Positions 51,938 to 61,493 of a stretch of DNA of 64,000 nt are shown here, piece after piece (within the stretch, counting starts at the first letter, position 1; each line of letters opens with the position of its first letter). The position numbers and the translations under genes are program-made. Source of the DNA: Falseniella ignava CCUG 37419 (GTDB lineage Bacteria; Bacillota; Bacilli; Lactobacillales; Aerococcaceae); contig NZ_JH932301.1 in assembly GCF_000301055.1 (NCBI RefSeq), positions 599,979-663,978 on the forward strand, in the 5' to 3' direction. Below the pieces are notes generated by a model that was not told where the DNA came from, did not search any database, and saw only the letters and a list, made by a program, of their open reading frames with translations.

Positions 51938-53596
51938 CTTAGTGTAAAATAACTGTTGGTAAGCTAAAAGCAAAAAAGATAACCCTCTGCTATACTGTTA
52001 GTAACCAAAACACACAGAAAGTTAGAGGGTTATCCATGAATATTGTAACACAAGTTATGCAAGAAATTAGTAAAATGATGACAGATTTATATCATCAAGC
52101 GATTCAAGGTGAAGTAGACTTTTCAACGTGTATCAAAACCATTCGCGATAAGATGCGTCAACTCTCGGTCGATTTAGGAGAAGATCTCTGTGCAACGATT
52201 GAGGAGACACTCTTTGAAAGCCCTGGAAGAAAAGCAAGATATCGCGTTCATCGTAGCCATGATGAAAAAACAATCTCCACACTGATCGGTGATATCAAAC
52301 TTTCAAGGCGTTATTACAAAGATAAGCAAACGGGTGAGTTCTGCTACTTATTGGATGATTACTTATCACTCACACCTCACCAGCGCGTGGATCTAGATTT
52401 AGAGGCAGCCATTTACGAGGAGGCCAGTAAGCATTCTTATCAAGCGACCCTGGATAGTTTCGAACATATCGGGATTCATAGTCGTCAGACCGTCAAGAAT
52501 ATTGTGCATAAGTATTGCCCGGATTCTGTTACGTTGCCGGTGGGAGAAAAACGTCAGGTAGACTGCCTATACATTGAAGCTGATGAAGACCATGTAGCCT
52601 ATCAAGATGGGAAGAATCGGGAAATGCGCTTGGCGTATGTTCATGAAGGATACAAAGAAAATTTAGGATCAAGTGATCGAAAAGCATTAAATGTTCGTCG
52701 AATATTCACAGGCTTATACGAAGATAGCGAAGAATTGTGGGAAGACGTCTATTACTATCTCGACCAACAATACGATTTAGCGGCCTGTCCGGCTCTTTAT
52801 TTAAGTGGTGACGGGGCTCACTGGATTAAGAAAGGGTTGGACTCTCTCCCGACTCAGACGCGCTTTGTTCTTGACCCTTATCATACGGTGAAATATCTTC
52901 GTCAGGCATGTGTTGGTATCAGTACTGAACATTTATACGCCACGTTACATCGCTGGCTTCATACAGGTGAAAAAGACTATCTACAGGACTACTTCAAAGT
53001 GCGACTCAGCGATCCGTCGCTACCCGAGTCCTCGAAACAAACGCTTCAAAAGGTTCGTCGCTATCTAATAGGCAATTGGGATGCGATCCAAAGACAAAGG
53101 GACCCTCAATATATCGGTTGTAGTGCCGAGGGTCACGTCAGCCATTGGTTAAGTGCTCGTTTAAGTTCGCGACCGCTAGGATGGAGTACAACAGGCGCAG
53201 AAAGCATCGCTAAAGCGCGTGCTTATGACCTAAATGGTGGCGATTTAAAAGCTTGGGTAAGAAATCAAACGAAAACAGCAGAAAGAGAACGAAGAGTCAA
53301 TAAATTAGATGGCCGTGTGGGGCGAAAATACGCCCGCCAGTATGAATGGAGTGGTAAAGTAGCGATCTTACACTATTCTAATAACACACGAAGTCGACAG
53401 ATTTTTGAGACCATCGCTGGTTATTGAAATCCAAAAGAGTGACCCCCGTCTTCATAACGAAAGCGAGCGGCGACGAACTGAATGCCGATGGAGGCACGGT
53501 GCCAAAGGCGCCGGTTAAAATATGGAATCCATGAAACTGGGTTCAGGGAAATGAAAAAGTATGGTAGAGGAAAACCAACAATAATTTGACACTATC
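51938..53596 (+). mobile_element. ISLre2-family insertion sequence, intact
   Basis: A 1659-bp element bounded by an exact 9-bp duplication. Its ends are imperfect inverted repeats: AGTGTAAAATAACTGTTGG inside the left end against AGTGTCAAATTATTGTTGG (right end, complement). It carries one full-length transposase gene. About 170 bp of non-coding DNA follow the transposase. It lies 71 bp after the arsM-like gene, and its right end is only 16 bp from the -35 of spx. Confidence 0.88.
52036..53427 (+). CDS. ISLre2-family transposase
   Basis: The 463-residue transposase of the UPF0236 family. GDIKLSRRYYKD, CLYIEADEDHVAYQ, YLSGDGAHWIKKG, FVLDPYHTVKYL and STTGAESIAKARAYDL are conserved blocks of this family and supply the probable acidic catalytic residues. 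The frame is intact. GTTAGAGGG lies before the ATG. Likely functional. Confidence 0.93.
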   Translation: MNIVTQVMQEISKMMTDLYHQAIQGEVDFSTCIKTIRDKMRQLSVDLGEDLCATIEETLFESPGRKARYRVHRSHDEKTISTLIGDIKLSRRYYKDKQTGEFCYLLDDYLSLTPHQRVDLDLEAAIYEEASKHSYQATLDSFEHIGIHSRQTVKNIVHKYCPDSVTLPVGEKRQVDCLYIEADEDHVAYQDGKNREMRLAYVHEGYKENLGSSDRKALNVRRIFTGLYEDSEELWEDVYYYLDQQYDLAACPALYLSGDGAHWIKKGLDSLPTQTRFVLDPYHTVKYLRQACVGISTEHLYATLHRWLHTGEKDYLQDYFKVRLSDPSLPESSKQTLQKVRRYLIGNWDAIQRQRDPQYIGCSAEGHVSHWLSARLSSRPLGWSTTGAESIAKARAYDLNGGDLKAWVRNQTKTAERERRVNKLDGRVGRKYARQYEWSGKVAILHYSNNTRSRQIFETIAGY

Positions 53597-53612
53597 GTTA
53601 TTCCAATTAAGA

Positions 53613-53641
53613 TTGATATGGATTAGGTTTCATGGTATAAT
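53613..53641 (+). promoter_or_regulatory. Sigma-A promoter of spx
   Basis: TTGATA, a 17-bp spacer, and TATAAT, about 107 bp upstream of the start codon. The ISLre2 element ends just upstream and leaves the promoter intact. Confidence 0.82.
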
Positions 53642-53748
53642 TAGAAGACACAAGATAGGTAACTTTATTTTGTGTATTGTTGAAAGTCTCAATGTTTATA
53701 TAAATCATTGAGTGTCAGTGCTGGATCTACATAGAGAGGAGAACAGCC

Positions 53749-54153
53749 ATGGTTACATTATTCGTGACACCAAGTTGTACATCATGTCGCAAGGCGAAGG
53801 CATGGTTAGAGATGCATAATATTGAGTATCAAGAAAGAAATATTTTTACTGAGCCTTTATCGGAAGTAGAAATTAAATCGATTCTTAAAATGACTGAAAA
53901 TGGGACAGAGGATATCGTTTCATTACGTTCTAAAGCTTATGCAGAACTAGAAATTGATATCTCGGAATTACCTATGAAAGATTTTTATCAGTTAGTTCAA
54001 GAGCAACCTGGATTATTAAGAAGACCGATTATTTTAGACGATAAACGTCTGCAAATTGGCTACAATGAGGATGAAATTCGTCGATTCTTACCAAGAGAAG
54101 TTCGCGCCATGGAATTGCAACGCGCTTGGGAAGATTTGTTAGTTAATGAATAA
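53749..54153 (+). CDS. spx: Transcriptional regulator Spx
   Basis: The 134-residue ArsC-fold regulator binds the RNA polymerase alpha C-terminal domain under thiol stress. The redox switch CxxC is at 10-13 ([10 protein letters not shown]), and the LLRRPII loop with its Arg is intact. Spx is degraded by ClpXP. MecA is encoded after the IS3-type insertion, matching the usual Bacilli order. GAGGAGA lies before the ATG. Confidence 0.94.
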   Translation: MVTLFVTPSCTSCRKAKAWLEMHNIEYQERNIFTEPLSEVEIKSILKMTENGTEDIVSLRSKAYAELEIDISELPMKDFYQLVQEQPGLLRRPIILDDKRLQIGYNEDEIRRFLPREVRAMELQRAWEDLLVNE

Positions 54154-54224
54154 TTTTAAGCTTTCCCTATCTGAGGTGACCCCCGAAAGTTAGAGTTAAA
54201 AACTAACTTTATGGGGGTCATTTT

Positions 54225-54767
54225 ATGTCTAAAAAATATAGTTACGAATTTAAAATGCGTGTTGTTGAAGATTATTTTGAAGGAAAACTAGGTTATAGAG
54301 CATTAGCGAATAAATATCAAATTTCTGATAAAAGTCTGGCAAAACAATGGGTTAATAACTATAAGAATTATGGGAAGAATAGCCTGAAACCTCGCAAAGG
54401 AAAAACAAAGTATCCTTTAGATTTTAAACTTAATGTATTACACTATAAGCAAGAAACTGGGGCTTCCTACAGAGAAACCGCCAAAAAATTTGGTTTAAAC
54501 AATCCATCTCTTATCGCCAACTGGCGGCGGGCTTATCTTGAAGGAGGGGCTAATCAGTTAAATAATCCAATCGGGAGGCCTTCCAACATGCATAAGAAGC
54601 CAAAACTAAGTAAAAAATCACAAAAAATGAATCTTAGCGAAAAAGAGGAACTTGAACATTTACGTCAGGAAGTAAACTATTTAAAAATAGAAAACTTATA
54701 CCTAAAAAAGCTAAAGGAATTGGGTCTGAGAGACCATCGAGATCCCAACAAACCCAATTCGCTATAG
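54225..54767 (+). CDS. IS3-family OrfA (DNA-binding subunit)
   Basis: 180 residues with two helix-turn-helix units (YRALANKYQISDKSLAKQWV and YRETAKKFGLNNPSLIANWR) and a C-terminal Leu/Glu-rich coiled coil (LEHLRQEVNYLKIENLYLKKL). It binds the IS ends and, after -1 frameshifting, supplies the N-terminus of the OrfAB transposase. AATTTTATG start with GGGGGT upstream. Confidence 0.92.
   Translation: MSKKYSYEFKMRVVEDYFEGKLGYRALANKYQISDKSLAKQWVNNYKNYGKNSLKPRKGKTKYPLDFKLNVLHYKQETGASYRETAKKFGLNNPSLIANWRRAYLEGGANQLNNPIGRPSNMHKKPKLSKKSQKMNLSEKEELEHLRQEVNYLKIENLYLKKLKELGLRDHRDPNKPNSL
54704..54710 (+). other. Programmed -1 frameshift site in the IS3-type element
   Basis: A-AAA-AAG, in phase with orfA (codons AAA 54705-54707 and AAG 54708-54710). 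A -1 shift here continues directly into the orfB frame at 54710, as in IS150. Confidence 0.8.
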
Positions 54768-55627
54768 AAATTTTTGAAAAGGGATTTCAGCTAAAGGACA
54801 TCTTAACTGTTCTGGAGTTACCAGAAAGTAGCTATCATTATCACAAAAATCGTTTAGAGCAGCCGAATCCGGATGAAGTGTTAGAAAAAGAAATTCTAAC
54901 TATTTTTAACGATTCACAGGAAACTTACGGTTATCGACGAATAACTGTTGAATTAAAGAAGCGATTGGATGAAAAAAAAAATCATAAGAAAGTTCAACGA
55001 TTAATGAAAAAATTAGGCTTAAAATGCACGAAGTTCTGGAGAAAATCACGTAGGTATAATTCTTATAAAGGAAAGATTGGTAAGACCGCACCAAATCGTT
55101 TAAAACGTCGTTTTAATGCGAAATATCCGCTTCAAAAAATTGTTACTGATGTGACAGAATTTAATACAATCGATGGGAAGAAACTTTATTTAAGCCCGAT
55201 GATGGATTTGTTTAATTCAGAGATCATTACTTGGAATATCAGCGCTCACCCGACCTTAGATTTTGTGATAAAACCTTTAAAGGAAACGATACGTATAATT
55301 GAAAGAGACGCTGTATATCGAACCACCATTCATAGCGATCAAGGTTGGCAGTATCAACACAGACAGTGGGTTAACACTTTGAAGGAAAACAAAATTTTTC
55401 AAAGTATGTCTCGAAAGGGAAATTGTCTGGATAACTCACCGATGGAAAACTTTTTTGGAATTTTAAAACAAGAAATGTATTATGGTGAACCTTTAATGAC
55501 TTATGAACAATTAAAACAAAAGATAAATAAATATATTAACTATTATAATAACCAGCGAATAAAAGAAAAATTGAACGGTATGTCTCCAGTTGAATACCGA
55601 AAACATACCGCTCAATTAGCCGCTTAA
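54710..55627 (+). CDS. IS3-family OrfB (DDE integrase domain)
   Basis: Read after the frameshift. The first ATG-type start alone would be about 54878. An HTH_21-like segment (ETYGYRRITVELKKRL) is followed by an rve integrase core with DDE residues in VTDVTEF, HSDQGWQY and MENFFGILKQE. YYNNQRIKEKLNGMSPVEYR is the usual C-terminus. The frame is intact, so the element is probably active. Confidence 0.92.
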   Translation, partial: AKGIGSERPSRSQQTQFAIEIFEKGFQLKDILTVLELPESSYHYHKNRLEQPNPDEVLEKEILTIFNDSQETYGYRRITVELKKRLDEKKNHKKVQRLMKKLGLKCTKFWRKSRRYNSYKGKIGKTAPNRLKRRFNAKYPLQKIVTDVTEFNTIDGKKLYLSPMMDLFNSEIITWNISAHPTLDFVIKPLKETIRIIERDAVYRTTIHSDQGWQYQHRQWVNTLKENKIFQSMSRKGNCLDNSPMENFFGILKQEMYYGEPLMTYEQLKQKINKYINYYNNQRIKEKLNGMSPVEYRKHTAQLAA

Positions 55628-55713
55628 ATAAAACTCCAACTTTTGGGGTTCACATCAATCTGAGCAATGGATAGGGTTTTATTATTTTTAAATATTAAAG
55701 CAATTGAATTTAT

Positions 55714-55741
55714 TTGATAATTCAAACGAAATCGGTATAAT
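55714..55741 (+). promoter_or_regulatory. Sigma-A promoter of mecA
   Basis: TTGATA, a 16-bp spacer, and TATAAT, 28 bp before the start codon and outside the IS. Confidence 0.78.
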
Positions 55742-55769
55742 GTAGTTGATAAAGAGGAGGTGGCGAAAT

Positions 55770-56441
55770 ATGGAAATGGAACATATTAATGAAAATTTAA
55801 TTAAAGTGATGATTGATGCTGCAGATTTGCAAGAACGTGGCATTGATTTTCTAGATTTAATTGGTGACCAAGCATCGATTGAACAATTTTTCTACTCAAT
55901 TTTAGAAGAGGTCGATATTGATCAAGAATTCCAAGGTTCAGACGCCGTGACCTTCCAAGTGATGCCGAATCAAGATGGACTTGAACTCTATATTAGTCGC
56001 TCCAACTTTGATGACATGGGAGATTTCTTACCCGAAGAGTTCAAACAACAACGTGCGCTGATGCATCAAAAGCGACATACCTCTAAAGATGACGCACAAG
56101 AGAAGCTTATTGAAGCGGCTAAAGAAGAAATAGAGGCAGAGTTGACAAATGAGCATCAATTAGATCAGAGCCTATTCTTATTTAAAGAACTCGATGATTT
56201 TATCGATTTAGCTCGAATTTTGCCTGACCCACTAATTAAAGCAGACTTATATGCTGCGGATCCTTATTATGTCCTCTATTTAGAAGATGCTGGATATAGC
56301 GATTCTGAGACATTGAATCACTTATACTTTACCTTGGTCGAATATAGTGAAGTAGCACGCATTCGTCCTGAAGTATTAAAAGAATATGGGCAATTAATTC
56401 GTTCTGAAGATGCGCTGGCTTATTTTGGCATGAATTTCTAA
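55770..56441 (+). CDS. mecA: Adaptor protein MecA
   Basis: This 223-residue adaptor delivers substrates to the ClpC-ClpP protease. MEMEHINENLIKVMI and DLQERGIDFLDLIGD form the N-terminal substrate-binding domain. The C-terminal ClpC-binding domain begins near 135 (LFLFKELDDFIDLARIL). Start ATG 55770 after GAGGAGGTGG. The longer frame to 55746 runs through that site. Followed by coiA. Confidence 0.94.
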   Translation: MEMEHINENLIKVMIDAADLQERGIDFLDLIGDQASIEQFFYSILEEVDIDQEFQGSDAVTFQVMPNQDGLELYISRSNFDDMGDFLPEEFKQQRALMHQKRHTSKDDAQEKLIEAAKEEIEAELTNEHQLDQSLFLFKELDDFIDLARILPDPLIKADLYAADPYYVLYLEDAGYSDSETLNHLYFTLVEYSEVARIRPEVLKEYGQLIRSEDALAYFGMNF

Positions 56442-56466
56442 TCAACCCGAAAATATACAATGAAAG

Positions 56467-56509
56467 TAACTGACTGAATCCACCTTCGGATGACGTCAGT
56501 TATTTTTTT
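56467..56509 (+). terminator. Terminator after mecA
   Basis: TAACTGAC pairs with GTCAGTTA around a 20-nt loop with an inner ATCC/GGAT pairing, followed by T7. Confidence 0.85.
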
Positions 56510-56564
56510 ATTTTAAAAGTCAAAAATTTCCCCTTTTTAGTGTATTTAATATTAAGGAGGAATT

Positions 56565-57596
56565 ATGATGAAATATGCTGTAACTCGAAACCGAGAAATT
56601 ATTTATGCCCATCAACTCAACCAGTCCCCTGAGCGGCATGGGAACTTATATTGTCCTATCTGTCATCAACGGGTGATTGTTAAATGTAGCAAGCGGCAAA
56701 AATATTTTTTCAGTCATTTAAAATCCTGTCAATCTTCAGAAAATCAGCCGGAGCGGCGAGTTGTTCAAGAAAGTGCCATGCATCATGCAGGTAAAGAAAT
56801 TTTAAAGCGAGCCCTTGATTTAAAGAATTATAGTGTTAAATTAGAGTATTATTTTGCAGAAATTAACCAACGCGCGGATGTGTTTGTGATGGAACGGCAA
56901 ACAGGTTGGTCGAGTGTTTTGGAATTTCAATATTCTAAAATTCCACCAGAGGAAATAAAACGCCGAACTGAACTATATCAAACATTGGTGGACCAGGTTG
57001 TATGGTTCTCTTGTTATGAAACATTAAAGCTAGATTCACAGCTCAATCATACATGGCATCATACGATGACAATGTATGATGCGAACTGGGGTTACTATAT
57101 CCCTTATTTGGATTTGACGGATCAAACAATCGGTTTTATTCATTCTATTCCATTAATTTATCAAAGAAATCATTACCAACTCCCTAAGACTATCGTTAAT
57201 TTAGCTACTGGGAATGGAAAAACTAAGGGACATCTTACTTCACAAGGAAGGCGTTCGAACAAAGGATATGCCACTGTTTTGATTAGAATAAAGCGTGATC
57301 CAACGTATCGCCGCTCGTTAGTTCAGCTCTATCAGCGTGGGATGAGCTTGGATCATTTACCACGTTGGGTTCTGACAGATTTATGGCAATGTTACTTTTG
57401 CTTGAATCCTTTTTGGGAATTAGTGGCTTGGATTCAAGTTTACCAATCAGAAGATTTATCGTTTGATGAGTTGGTGGACTGTTTACTTAATCATTCTGTT
57501 ATTTCATGGGGAACAAGTGCCTTTATCGAACGCGAAAGGATTGTTAAGGAAACACTGCATGAGGTACTCGATTTGTTGTCTAAAAATCATCATTAA
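56565..57596 (+). CDS. coiA: Competence protein CoiA
   Basis: 343 residues. The N-terminal zinc-ribbon-like part (YCPICHQRVIVKC) is followed by a PD-(D/E)xK nuclease-like domain (RADVFV...VLEFQYSKIP). CoiA acts with RecA on incoming DNA during transformation in streptococci. No other competence gene is in this window, but the spx-mecA-coiA-pepF order is the classic one. AAGGAGGA lies before two ATGs. Confidence 0.9.
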   Translation: MMKYAVTRNREIIYAHQLNQSPERHGNLYCPICHQRVIVKCSKRQKYFFSHLKSCQSSENQPERRVVQESAMHHAGKEILKRALDLKNYSVKLEYYFAEINQRADVFVMERQTGWSSVLEFQYSKIPPEEIKRRTELYQTLVDQVVWFSCYETLKLDSQLNHTWHHTMTMYDANWGYYIPYLDLTDQTIGFIHSIPLIYQRNHYQLPKTIVNLATGNGKTKGHLTSQGRRSNKGYATVLIRIKRDPTYRRSLVQLYQRGMSLDHLPRWVLTDLWQCYFCLNPFWELVAWIQVYQSEDLSFDELVDCLLNHSVISWGTSAFIERERIVKETLHEVLDLLSKNHH

Positions 57597-57674
57597 ACTA
57601 ATTTTCATATCGCGTGTCATCTGAAGTGAGTTTGTGTTAGACTAATGATAACGATTTTACAAGGAGATGATACT

Positions 57675-59480
57675 GTGAGTGAATCACAATTGAAAACACG
57701 TGAACAAAATGATCCGCGTTACCAATGGGATTTAACCCCAATGTTTAAGACGGATGAAGCCTTTGAGGAAAGTTATCAAGCTGCATTAAACGGCTTGGAA
57801 AAAGCTAAGGACTATGAAGGAAAGTTAGGGTCTTCAGCTGAAACGTTAGCAGAAGCTATCGATCTGCGTTTAGATCTCGGTCGTCAAGTGAGCAATTTAG
57901 GTGTTTATGCCCATTTGAAGTATGACCAAGATTCAACCAATAGTACTTATCAGCAGATGGATGCGAAGACTTCACAACTCTACTCAAAATATGCTCAAGC
58001 TTTTGCTTATTTTGATCCGGAATTAATGAGTATTGAAGCGAACCAACTCGAAGCGATGATTGATGAAAATTCTCGCTTACAAGCATTGCGCCAATACATC
58101 GATAATTTAACACGTTTCCGTGAGCATGTTTTACCACCAGAGCAAGAATTACTCCTAGCAAATGCGAGTGAGATCTTCAATAGTGCGTCCAAAACATTTG
58201 GCTTACTGAACAACTCTGACTTTGAATTTCCAACGATTAAAGATAGCGAAGGAAATGATATTAAATTAACCCATGCAACCTATGGGAAGTTACTTGAAAG
58301 TACTGACCGTGAAGTGCGTAAAAATACTTTTGAACAATTTTATTCTGTCTTTGTCCAATATGCGAATACTTTAGCTCATGTCCTTGGAACCGAAATCAAG
58401 ACACATAACTTTGATGCGAAAATCCGCGGATTTTCATCGGCTCGAAGTGCTGCCTTATTCAATAACCACATTCCTGAAGCGGTTTATGATACTTTATTAG
58501 AAACTGTTGGTGAACGATTAAATTTATTACATCGATACGTGGAGCTGCGTAAACAGCTATTAGGCATTGAAGATCTTGAGATGTATGATATGTATACACC
58601 ATTACTTGGCGAGCCAGCGATTGAATTCACTTATGAAGAAGCCAAAGAGATTACCTTAAAAGCATTGTCTCCGATGGGTGAGGACTATTTATCAATTATT
58701 CAAGAAGCCTTTGATAATTCATGGATTGATGTCTATGAGAATAAAGGAAAGCGCAGTGGGGCGTATTCATCAGGTTCTTACGACAGCTACCCATATATTT
58801 TATTAAACTGGCAAGATGGCTTGAACTCGCTCTATACGTTAGTGCATGAGTTAGGTCACTCAGTTCATAGTTACTATACCCGTAAAAATCAACCGCTTGA
58901 ATATGGAGGTTACCCAATCTTCCTAGCGGAGATTGCTTCGACGATGAATGAGAATTTATTAACACAATACTTGCTTGATACGTACGATGATGTGGAAATT
59001 AAAAAATACATTATTAACCACTTCCTCGATGGTGTTAAAGGTACTATGTATCGCCAAACGCAATTTGCGGAGTTTGAACATTTTATTCACGAGCAAGATG
59101 CAGCGGGACAACCATTAACGAGTGAATTTATGCAAGAGCATTACCAACGTATTAATGAGAAATATTATGGTCCTGCTGTAAATTCAAATTCTGAAATTCG
59201 TTATGAATGGACACGGATTCCTCATTTCTACTACAACTATTATGTCTTCCAATACTCAACAGGTTTTGCGGCTGCAACTTACTTTGCGAAGAAAGTTCTT
59301 GAAGGTGATCAAGAGACACTTGAGAAGTACTTAAACTTCTTAAAATCAGGACGTAGCCACTATGCGATCGATACGATGAAGATGGCTGGTTTAGATATGA
59401 CTCAAAAAGAGTATATCGATGAAGCTCTCGATGTCTTCGAGCAACGCTTAGGTGAACTTGAAGCTTTATTAGAAAAGTAA
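57675..59480 (+). CDS. pepF: Oligoendopeptidase F
   Basis: This roughly 601-residue M3-family zinc peptidase degrades peptides of about 7-17 residues in the cytoplasm. The zinc motif HELGHSVHSYY and the downstream Glu in FLAEIASTMNE are intact. GTG 57675 is chosen because AAGGAGA lies 9 bp upstream. The frame is open to ATG 57645, which lacks a site. The sequence then begins SESQLKTREQNDPRYQWDLT, as expected for the family. Confidence 0.94.
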   Translation: MSESQLKTREQNDPRYQWDLTPMFKTDEAFEESYQAALNGLEKAKDYEGKLGSSAETLAEAIDLRLDLGRQVSNLGVYAHLKYDQDSTNSTYQQMDAKTSQLYSKYAQAFAYFDPELMSIEANQLEAMIDENSRLQALRQYIDNLTRFREHVLPPEQELLLANASEIFNSASKTFGLLNNSDFEFPTIKDSEGNDIKLTHATYGKLLESTDREVRKNTFEQFYSVFVQYANTLAHVLGTEIKTHNFDAKIRGFSSARSAALFNNHIPEAVYDTLLETVGERLNLLHRYVELRKQLLGIEDLEMYDMYTPLLGEPAIEFTYEEAKEITLKALSPMGEDYLSIIQEAFDNSWIDVYENKGKRSGAYSSGSYDSYPYILLNWQDGLNSLYTLVHELGHSVHSYYTRKNQPLEYGGYPIFLAEIASTMNENLLTQYLLDTYDDVEIKKYIINHFLDGVKGTMYRQTQFAEFEHFIHEQDAAGQPLTSEFMQEHYQRINEKYYGPAVNSNSEIRYEWTRIPHFYYNYYVFQYSTGFAAATYFAKKVLEGDQETLEKYLNFLKSGRSHYAIDTMKMAGLDMTQKEYIDEALDVFEQRLGELEALLEK

Positions 59481-59495
59481 TATATATCATTAAGA

Positions 59496-59529
59496 AACTC
59501 CGCTGCTCTCGGGCAACGGAGTTTTTTGA
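59496..59529. terminator. Bidirectional terminator
   Basis: AACTCCG and CGGAGTT around a 14-nt loop with T6, between convergent pepF and trmB. Confidence 0.82.
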
Positions 59530-59539
59530 TTAAATTAAC

Positions 59540-60193
59540 TTAATGCGTATCGATCGGATAGTAAGCTTCCAATCGATAAATTGGATGACCTTTTTGGGAG
59601 AATTTTTCTTCATATTCAGTTATCACATTATTCGATAAACCATCTTCGTGTAAATCGAGCCAAACTTGTTTTAAAATCCAGCCGCACTGCGACAAATTTG
59701 CCAGTGAGTACTCGAATAATCCTCGGTTATCTGTTTTAAAGTGGATTTCGCCTTCAGGTTTTAAAACTTCACGGTATTGTTCTAAGAAGTTTTTAGAAGT
59801 TAGTCGGCGTTTCTCATGGCGTTTCTTCGGCCAAGGATCCGAAAAGTTCAAGTATACAAGATCTACTTCACCGGGTGCAAAGTACTGATTTAAGTGGCCA
59901 CCATTTCCGTGAATAATTTGTAAGTTAGGCAGTTGTGCTTCAATTTGTTTGTCTAATATCATAACGGTGACACTGGTTTGAATTTCAAGCGCGATGTAAT
60001 TAATCTCAGGGTTTTGTTTAGCTAAGTTGATAATAAATTGCCCCTTACCTGATCCAACTTCAATATGTAGGGGTTGTTGTTTTTCGAAACGCTCCTGCCA
60101 ATGGCCTCGATGTGTCTCGGGGGCGGGCGATACGTACTGTGGATAGTCGTTGATACGGTCTTGTGCCCATGGTTTATGGCGCAGTCTCATCAT
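59540..60193 (-). CDS. trmB: tRNA (guanine-N7-)-methyltransferase
   Basis: A 217-residue enzyme that makes m7G46 in t[12 protein letters not shown] at the start, VGSGKGQFI (SAM motif), [11 protein letters not shown] (diagnostic) and [11 protein letters not shown] are present. The gene overlaps the upstream phosphotransferase gene by 20 bp, so translation is likely coupled. GAGGTACT lies before the ATG pair. Same neighbour order as ytmP-trmB in Bacillus. Confidence 0.95.
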   Translation of the reverse strand: MMRLRHKPWAQDRINDYPQYVSPAPETHRGHWQERFEKQQPLHIEVGSGKGQFIINLAKQNPEINYIALEIQTSVTVMILDKQIEAQLPNLQIIHGNGGHLNQYFAPGEVDLVYLNFSDPWPKKRHEKRRLTSKNFLEQYREVLKPEGEIHFKTDNRGLFEYSLANLSQCGWILKQVWLDLHEDGLSNNVITEYEEKFSQKGHPIYRLEAYYPIDTH

Positions 60194-60980
60194 AGTACCT
60201 CTTTCTAAGTTGTTGGTAGATTGGTTTTAATTGCATAATCGTTTGGTTTGCTTCATACAATCGACCTTCTTTATAAAACTGTTTGATTAATCGTAAACAG
60301 TTAATTACAGAATACCACTCAATTCTTTCCATATAGTTCGAATCTATTTTTACACCATAGTTTGCCAGCCACTGATCCCACTGTGAAGGAGGAAAATATT
60401 GGAGTAAGAACTGAGTAAGATCACTGACTGGATCTGCAATTTTTACTTCTTCCCAGTCCACAATATATAGCTTTCCATCGGTCTGCTCAATAAAATTATG
60501 GTGATTTAAATCTCCATGGCAAACAGAAAGGGGCACATCCATTAGCGATGAGTTAATATGATTCTGTAAGTCATGGATAATTGAATTAAAGTATTGGTGA
60601 GTTTGAAGCGAAGGGGGGAGATTTGTTTGGTATGCTTCAATAAAATCTTGCGGGGCGTAGATACGTCCTCCTACTCGCTTGAGCATAATCAGTAGATGCT
60701 CTGAGTGGTGAATATGATAAATCAAATCAACGATTCGTTGTTGATACATGTCCTCACGATTGAGAATTCTTCCATCGCTCCACTCCTGTGCTGTGAGTAA
60801 ATCACCTGAGTACGTCCGTTCGGTCCATTTTAATTTAGGAACGAGGCCTGCCGCTGCAAGCGTCGCCACAAAAGGTGAGGTATTTCGTTTAAAAAATAAT
60901 TTTTCGTCGTAGCGAACACCCATATATGCATCACCCGACTGACCGGGAATCGGATGGAGTTCCCATTCTTCTTGATTCAT
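60174..60980 (-). CDS. YtmP-like phosphotransferase (choline/aminoglycoside kinase fold)
   Basis: The 268-residue kinase-like protein carries the catalytic loop [10 protein letters not shown] and metal site [12 protein letters not shown]. The YtmP group sits next to trmB in many Bacilli and has been viewed as a choline, ethanolamine or thiamine-type kinase. The substrate is unproven. GAAAGAGGTGA lies before the ATG. First gene of the minus-strand pair with trmB. Confidence 0.85.
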   Translation of the reverse strand: MNQEEWELHPIPGQSGDAYMGVRYDEKLFFKRNTSPFVATLAAAGLVPKLKWTERTYSGDLLTAQEWSDGRILNREDMYQQRIVDLIYHIHHSEHLLIMLKRVGGRIYAPQDFIEAYQTNLPPSLQTHQYFNSIIHDLQNHINSSLMDVPLSVCHGDLNHHNFIEQTDGKLYIVDWEEVKIADPVSDLTQFLLQYFPPSQWDQWLANYGVKIDSNYMERIEWYSVINCLRLIKQFYKEGRLYEANQTIMQLKPIYQQLRKRYYDETAP

Positions 60981-61020
60981 AAACGATTCTCACCTCTTTC
61001 TTGAACGATTTTGGATTCAA

Positions 61021-61353
61021 TTAATTGGATAATTGCATGGGTGAATAATCAATCACATCTCCAGTGATTGCATCACTCGCAAACTGATAATAAACAAGTT
61101 GGTCATCTTTTGCAACAGTAACCCCACCGATATATACCATTGGGGCATTATCGAATAAATCATACTCGATTGTATCGTAATCAATCCAGGCTCCTTTAAC
61201 TACACCTAAAGATCCAAAGTATTCTTTTGTTTGTTGTAAAACATGTGATGGATTTTGAGGACGGTTGCGTTGAACTAGCCATGCAATCCCAGCGCCCATG
61301 GCGGTTCCTGCGATAAAAGCGCCAGCAATTGTTAATTCTTTTTGATATCTCAT
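61021..61353 (-). CDS. Membrane-anchored PepSY-like protein (YtzB type)
   Basis: About 110 residues. An N-terminal helix (LTIAGAFIAGTAMGAGIAWL) could be an anchor or an uncleaved signal. The rest is a small PepSY-like domain (VVKGAWIDYDTIEYD, then YYQFASDAITGDVID). In Bacillus a similar short PepSY gene (ytzB) lies at this place between trmB and the M42 peptidase. Start 61353 after AAGGGAG. Divergent from pepA. Confidence 0.78.
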   Translation of the reverse strand: MRYQKELTIAGAFIAGTAMGAGIAWLVQRNRPQNPSHVLQQTKEYFGSLGVVKGAWIDYDTIEYDLFDNAPMVYIGGVTVAKDDQLVYYQFASDAITGDVIDYSPMQLSN

Positions 61354-61493
61354 AAGACACACTCCCTTAAGTTATAATTACTATTTTAACACGATAAAAG
61401 GCAAAGACCAAATATGTGTAAAGATTGAATTTAAGGTGTATTTGTGACACAATTATAATGATAGAATGCAATAAGAAAACGGAGGACGATAAG

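Larger units (their letters stand above)
54172..55657 (+). mobile_element. IS3-family (IS150 group) insertion sequence, intact
   Basis: A 1486-bp element flanked by a 3-bp duplication ATC (54169-54171 and 55658-55660). Terminal inverted repeats of about 26 bp: TGAGGTGACCCCCGAAAGTT on the left against TGATGTGAACCCCAAAAGTT (right end, complement). It has two overlapping frames orfA and orfB joined by a slippery A6G. Confidence 0.9.
54162..55680 (+). terminator. spx terminator split by an insertion sequence
   Basis: Removing the IS3-type element and one ATC copy restores CCCTATC-TGAGCAATG-GATAGGG followed by TTTTATTATTTTT, a normal terminator behind spx. The insertion lies at the junction of the 5' arm and the loop. 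Confidence 0.7.
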
